Below are positions 63,337 to 64,000 of a stretch of DNA of 64,000 nt, piece by piece (positions within the stretch are counted from its first letter, which is position 1; every line of letters starts with the position of its first letter). The DNA is from Hyphomonadaceae bacterium (lineage in GTDB: Bacteria; Pseudomonadota; Alphaproteobacteria; Caulobacterales; Aquidulcibacteraceae). The position numbers and the translations under genes were made by a program. The stretch spans positions 155,026-219,025 of the forward strand of contig JALHQO010000007.1 of assembly GCA_022841905.1 (NCBI GenBank). Reading direction: 5' to 3'. The notes beneath the pieces were generated by a model, which was not told where the DNA came from, searched no databases, and saw only the letters and a list, made by a program, of their open reading frames with translations.

Positions 63337-63960
63337 TTACTGACTTGCCCAGACAATCCGCGCGATCCAGTCGATCTCCGACGTGCGCAGTTCGCGCGGT
63401 GCGTGCGCTGGATTGAGCGAGATGAGTTCGACCATTTGTTCGTTGCGGCGGCCGAGGAGTTTGGCCATCACTTCGCCGGCGCTGGTGCGCACGACGACGC
63501 GGTCGCCGCGCCGCACGGCTGCGCCCGGTTGCACGATGACGACGTCGCCAGCGCGGTACATCGGCTCCATCGAGTCGCCGGCGATTTCGAGTGCATAGAC
63601 GCGGTCTTCGCCAAGATCGGGAAAGCGCACGGTTTCGTCGGCGCCGACCGGAAAGCCTTGTTCGTCGAAGAAGCCGTCAGCGCCCGCGCGCGCCATGCCG
63701 ACGATCGGGATCGCGCGCCCGGCAGCGCTCGGTTTTCCGGCGAGCAAAGCGGCGAACTCGTCCCAACTCGTCTCCGCCGCAGCGAGCGCGCGCGCGACGC
63801 TTTCTGTGGAGGGCCAACGGGGTTTGCCGTCCGGCGCTTGGCGCTTGGATTTGTTGAAGGTGGTGGGGTCGAGCCCGGCCGCGCGCGCGAGCCCCGAAGC
63901 GGACATGCCGCGCCGCTCGGCCATCGCATCAATCGCCCGCCAGATATGAGAGTGCTGCAT
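63337..63960 (-). CDS. XRE/S24 family LexA-like repressor
   Basis: 207 aa. The N-terminal helix-turn-helix (MSASGLARAAGLDPTTFNKS) precedes an S24 peptidase domain: nucleophile Ser130 in AGDSMEPMYR and Lys167 in EVMAKLLGRR. An Ala-Gly bond lies at residues 92-93 (MARAGADG), as in LexA and CI repressors. It probably self-cleaves. The ATG at 63960 is chosen; the frame extends twelve codons further. Target genes are unknown, and it may regulate itself. Confidence 0.9.
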   Translation of the reverse strand: MQHSHIWRAIDAMAERRGMSASGLARAAGLDPTTFNKSKRQAPDGKPRWPSTESVARALAAAETSWDEFAALLAGKPSAAGRAIPIVGMARAGADGFFDEQGFPVGADETVRFPDLGEDRVYALEIAGDSMEPMYRAGDVVIVQPGAAVRRGDRVVVRTSAGEVMAKLLGRRNEQMVELISLNPAHAPRELRTSEIDWIARIVWASQ

Positions 63961-63973
63961 GGGCGGCGATGAT

Positions 63974-63990
63974 ATCCGGCAATTCTGGAT
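63974..63990. promoter_or_regulatory. Putative operator of the S24 repressor
   Basis: ATCC (63974-63977) and GGAT (63987-63990) flank a 17-base imperfect palindrome, six of eight pairs. It is 14 bases upstream of the repressor start. The window ends just after. Weak but well placed. Confidence 0.35.
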
Positions 63991-64000
63991 TATCAACCTA

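Noticed and set aside
1..64000. tRNA, rRNA, CRISPR array, prophage or insertion sequence
   Set aside because: No cloverleaf ends (GTTCRANNC), no regularly spaced direct repeats, no transposase or integrase genes were found on either strand.

Overview
This window is from a high-GC alphaproteobacterium, most likely of the order Caulobacterales or a Hyphomonadaceae-like relative. The inference rests on gene content: RcdA (DUF1465), TrcR (DUF1013), GapR (DUF2312), COQ9, DUF1192, DUF1465 and paired YdcH genes all occur on one ordinary-looking chromosomal stretch. There is no phage, plasmid, CRISPR array, rRNA or tRNA that I can see. Coding density is very high. Many neighbours overlap by 1-8 bases (ATGA, TGATG or TTGA), and convergent genes often share their stop codons.

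Layout. 0-2.5 kb: phosphate control (pstB-phoU-phoB). 2.5-10.3 kb: a heptad-repeat exported protein, ettA, a TonB-like gene broken by a frameshift, an SbtA-SbtB bicarbonate transporter and PII-like pair, small lipoproteins and an S46 peptidase. 10.5-17.9 kb: an esterase/EVE/YceI operon, a methyltransferase, a NatAB-type ABC exporter, VOC proteins and a MarR regulator facing one of them across a shared operator. 17.9-26.4 kb: rpsU, coq9, purEK, a diguanylate cyclase, a class III cyclase with TolB and TPR modules, an LpxR-like enzyme and YdcH proteins. 26.4-35.7 kb: exported MsrB and MsrA, trcR, an alanine/sodium symporter, outer-membrane barrels, rcdA, a FecR-domain protein and rpmE. 36-51 kb: an antiporter, a UbiB-type kinase, a sigma-54 activator, gapR, rpmJ, a lytic transglycosylase, motA, mnmC and a WecG/TagA glycosyltransferase. 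51-64 kb: MFS transporters, a hydrolase/VOC/flavoprotein/inositol-phosphatase operon, a single-chain retropepsin-like protease, an rplY-pth-TPR-ychF-MFS operon, a diiron ferritin-like protein behind a 30-bp palindrome, and an S24 repressor.

The least ordinary signals are small-scale DNA structures. Two REPIN-like elements have the same layout, TGGA plus two inverted short hairpins. One sits between msrA and trcR. The other is a perfect 24-bp inverted repeat read in frame through the linker of mnmC. Two other inverted tandem repeats, with 7-bp and 8-bp units, each begin on the stop codon of a gene (gapR and a lipoprotein hydrolase). rpsU appears to start at CTG. Two genes (4689-5389 and 18953-19677) are split by single-base frameshifts, which could be real or could be assembly errors; the first lies at a run of seven C/G. 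I did not find a clear large undescribed gene system. The SbtA-SbtB pair without the usual C-terminal redox motif, the FecR/TPR-barrel divergent pair and the diiron protein are the best functional leads.
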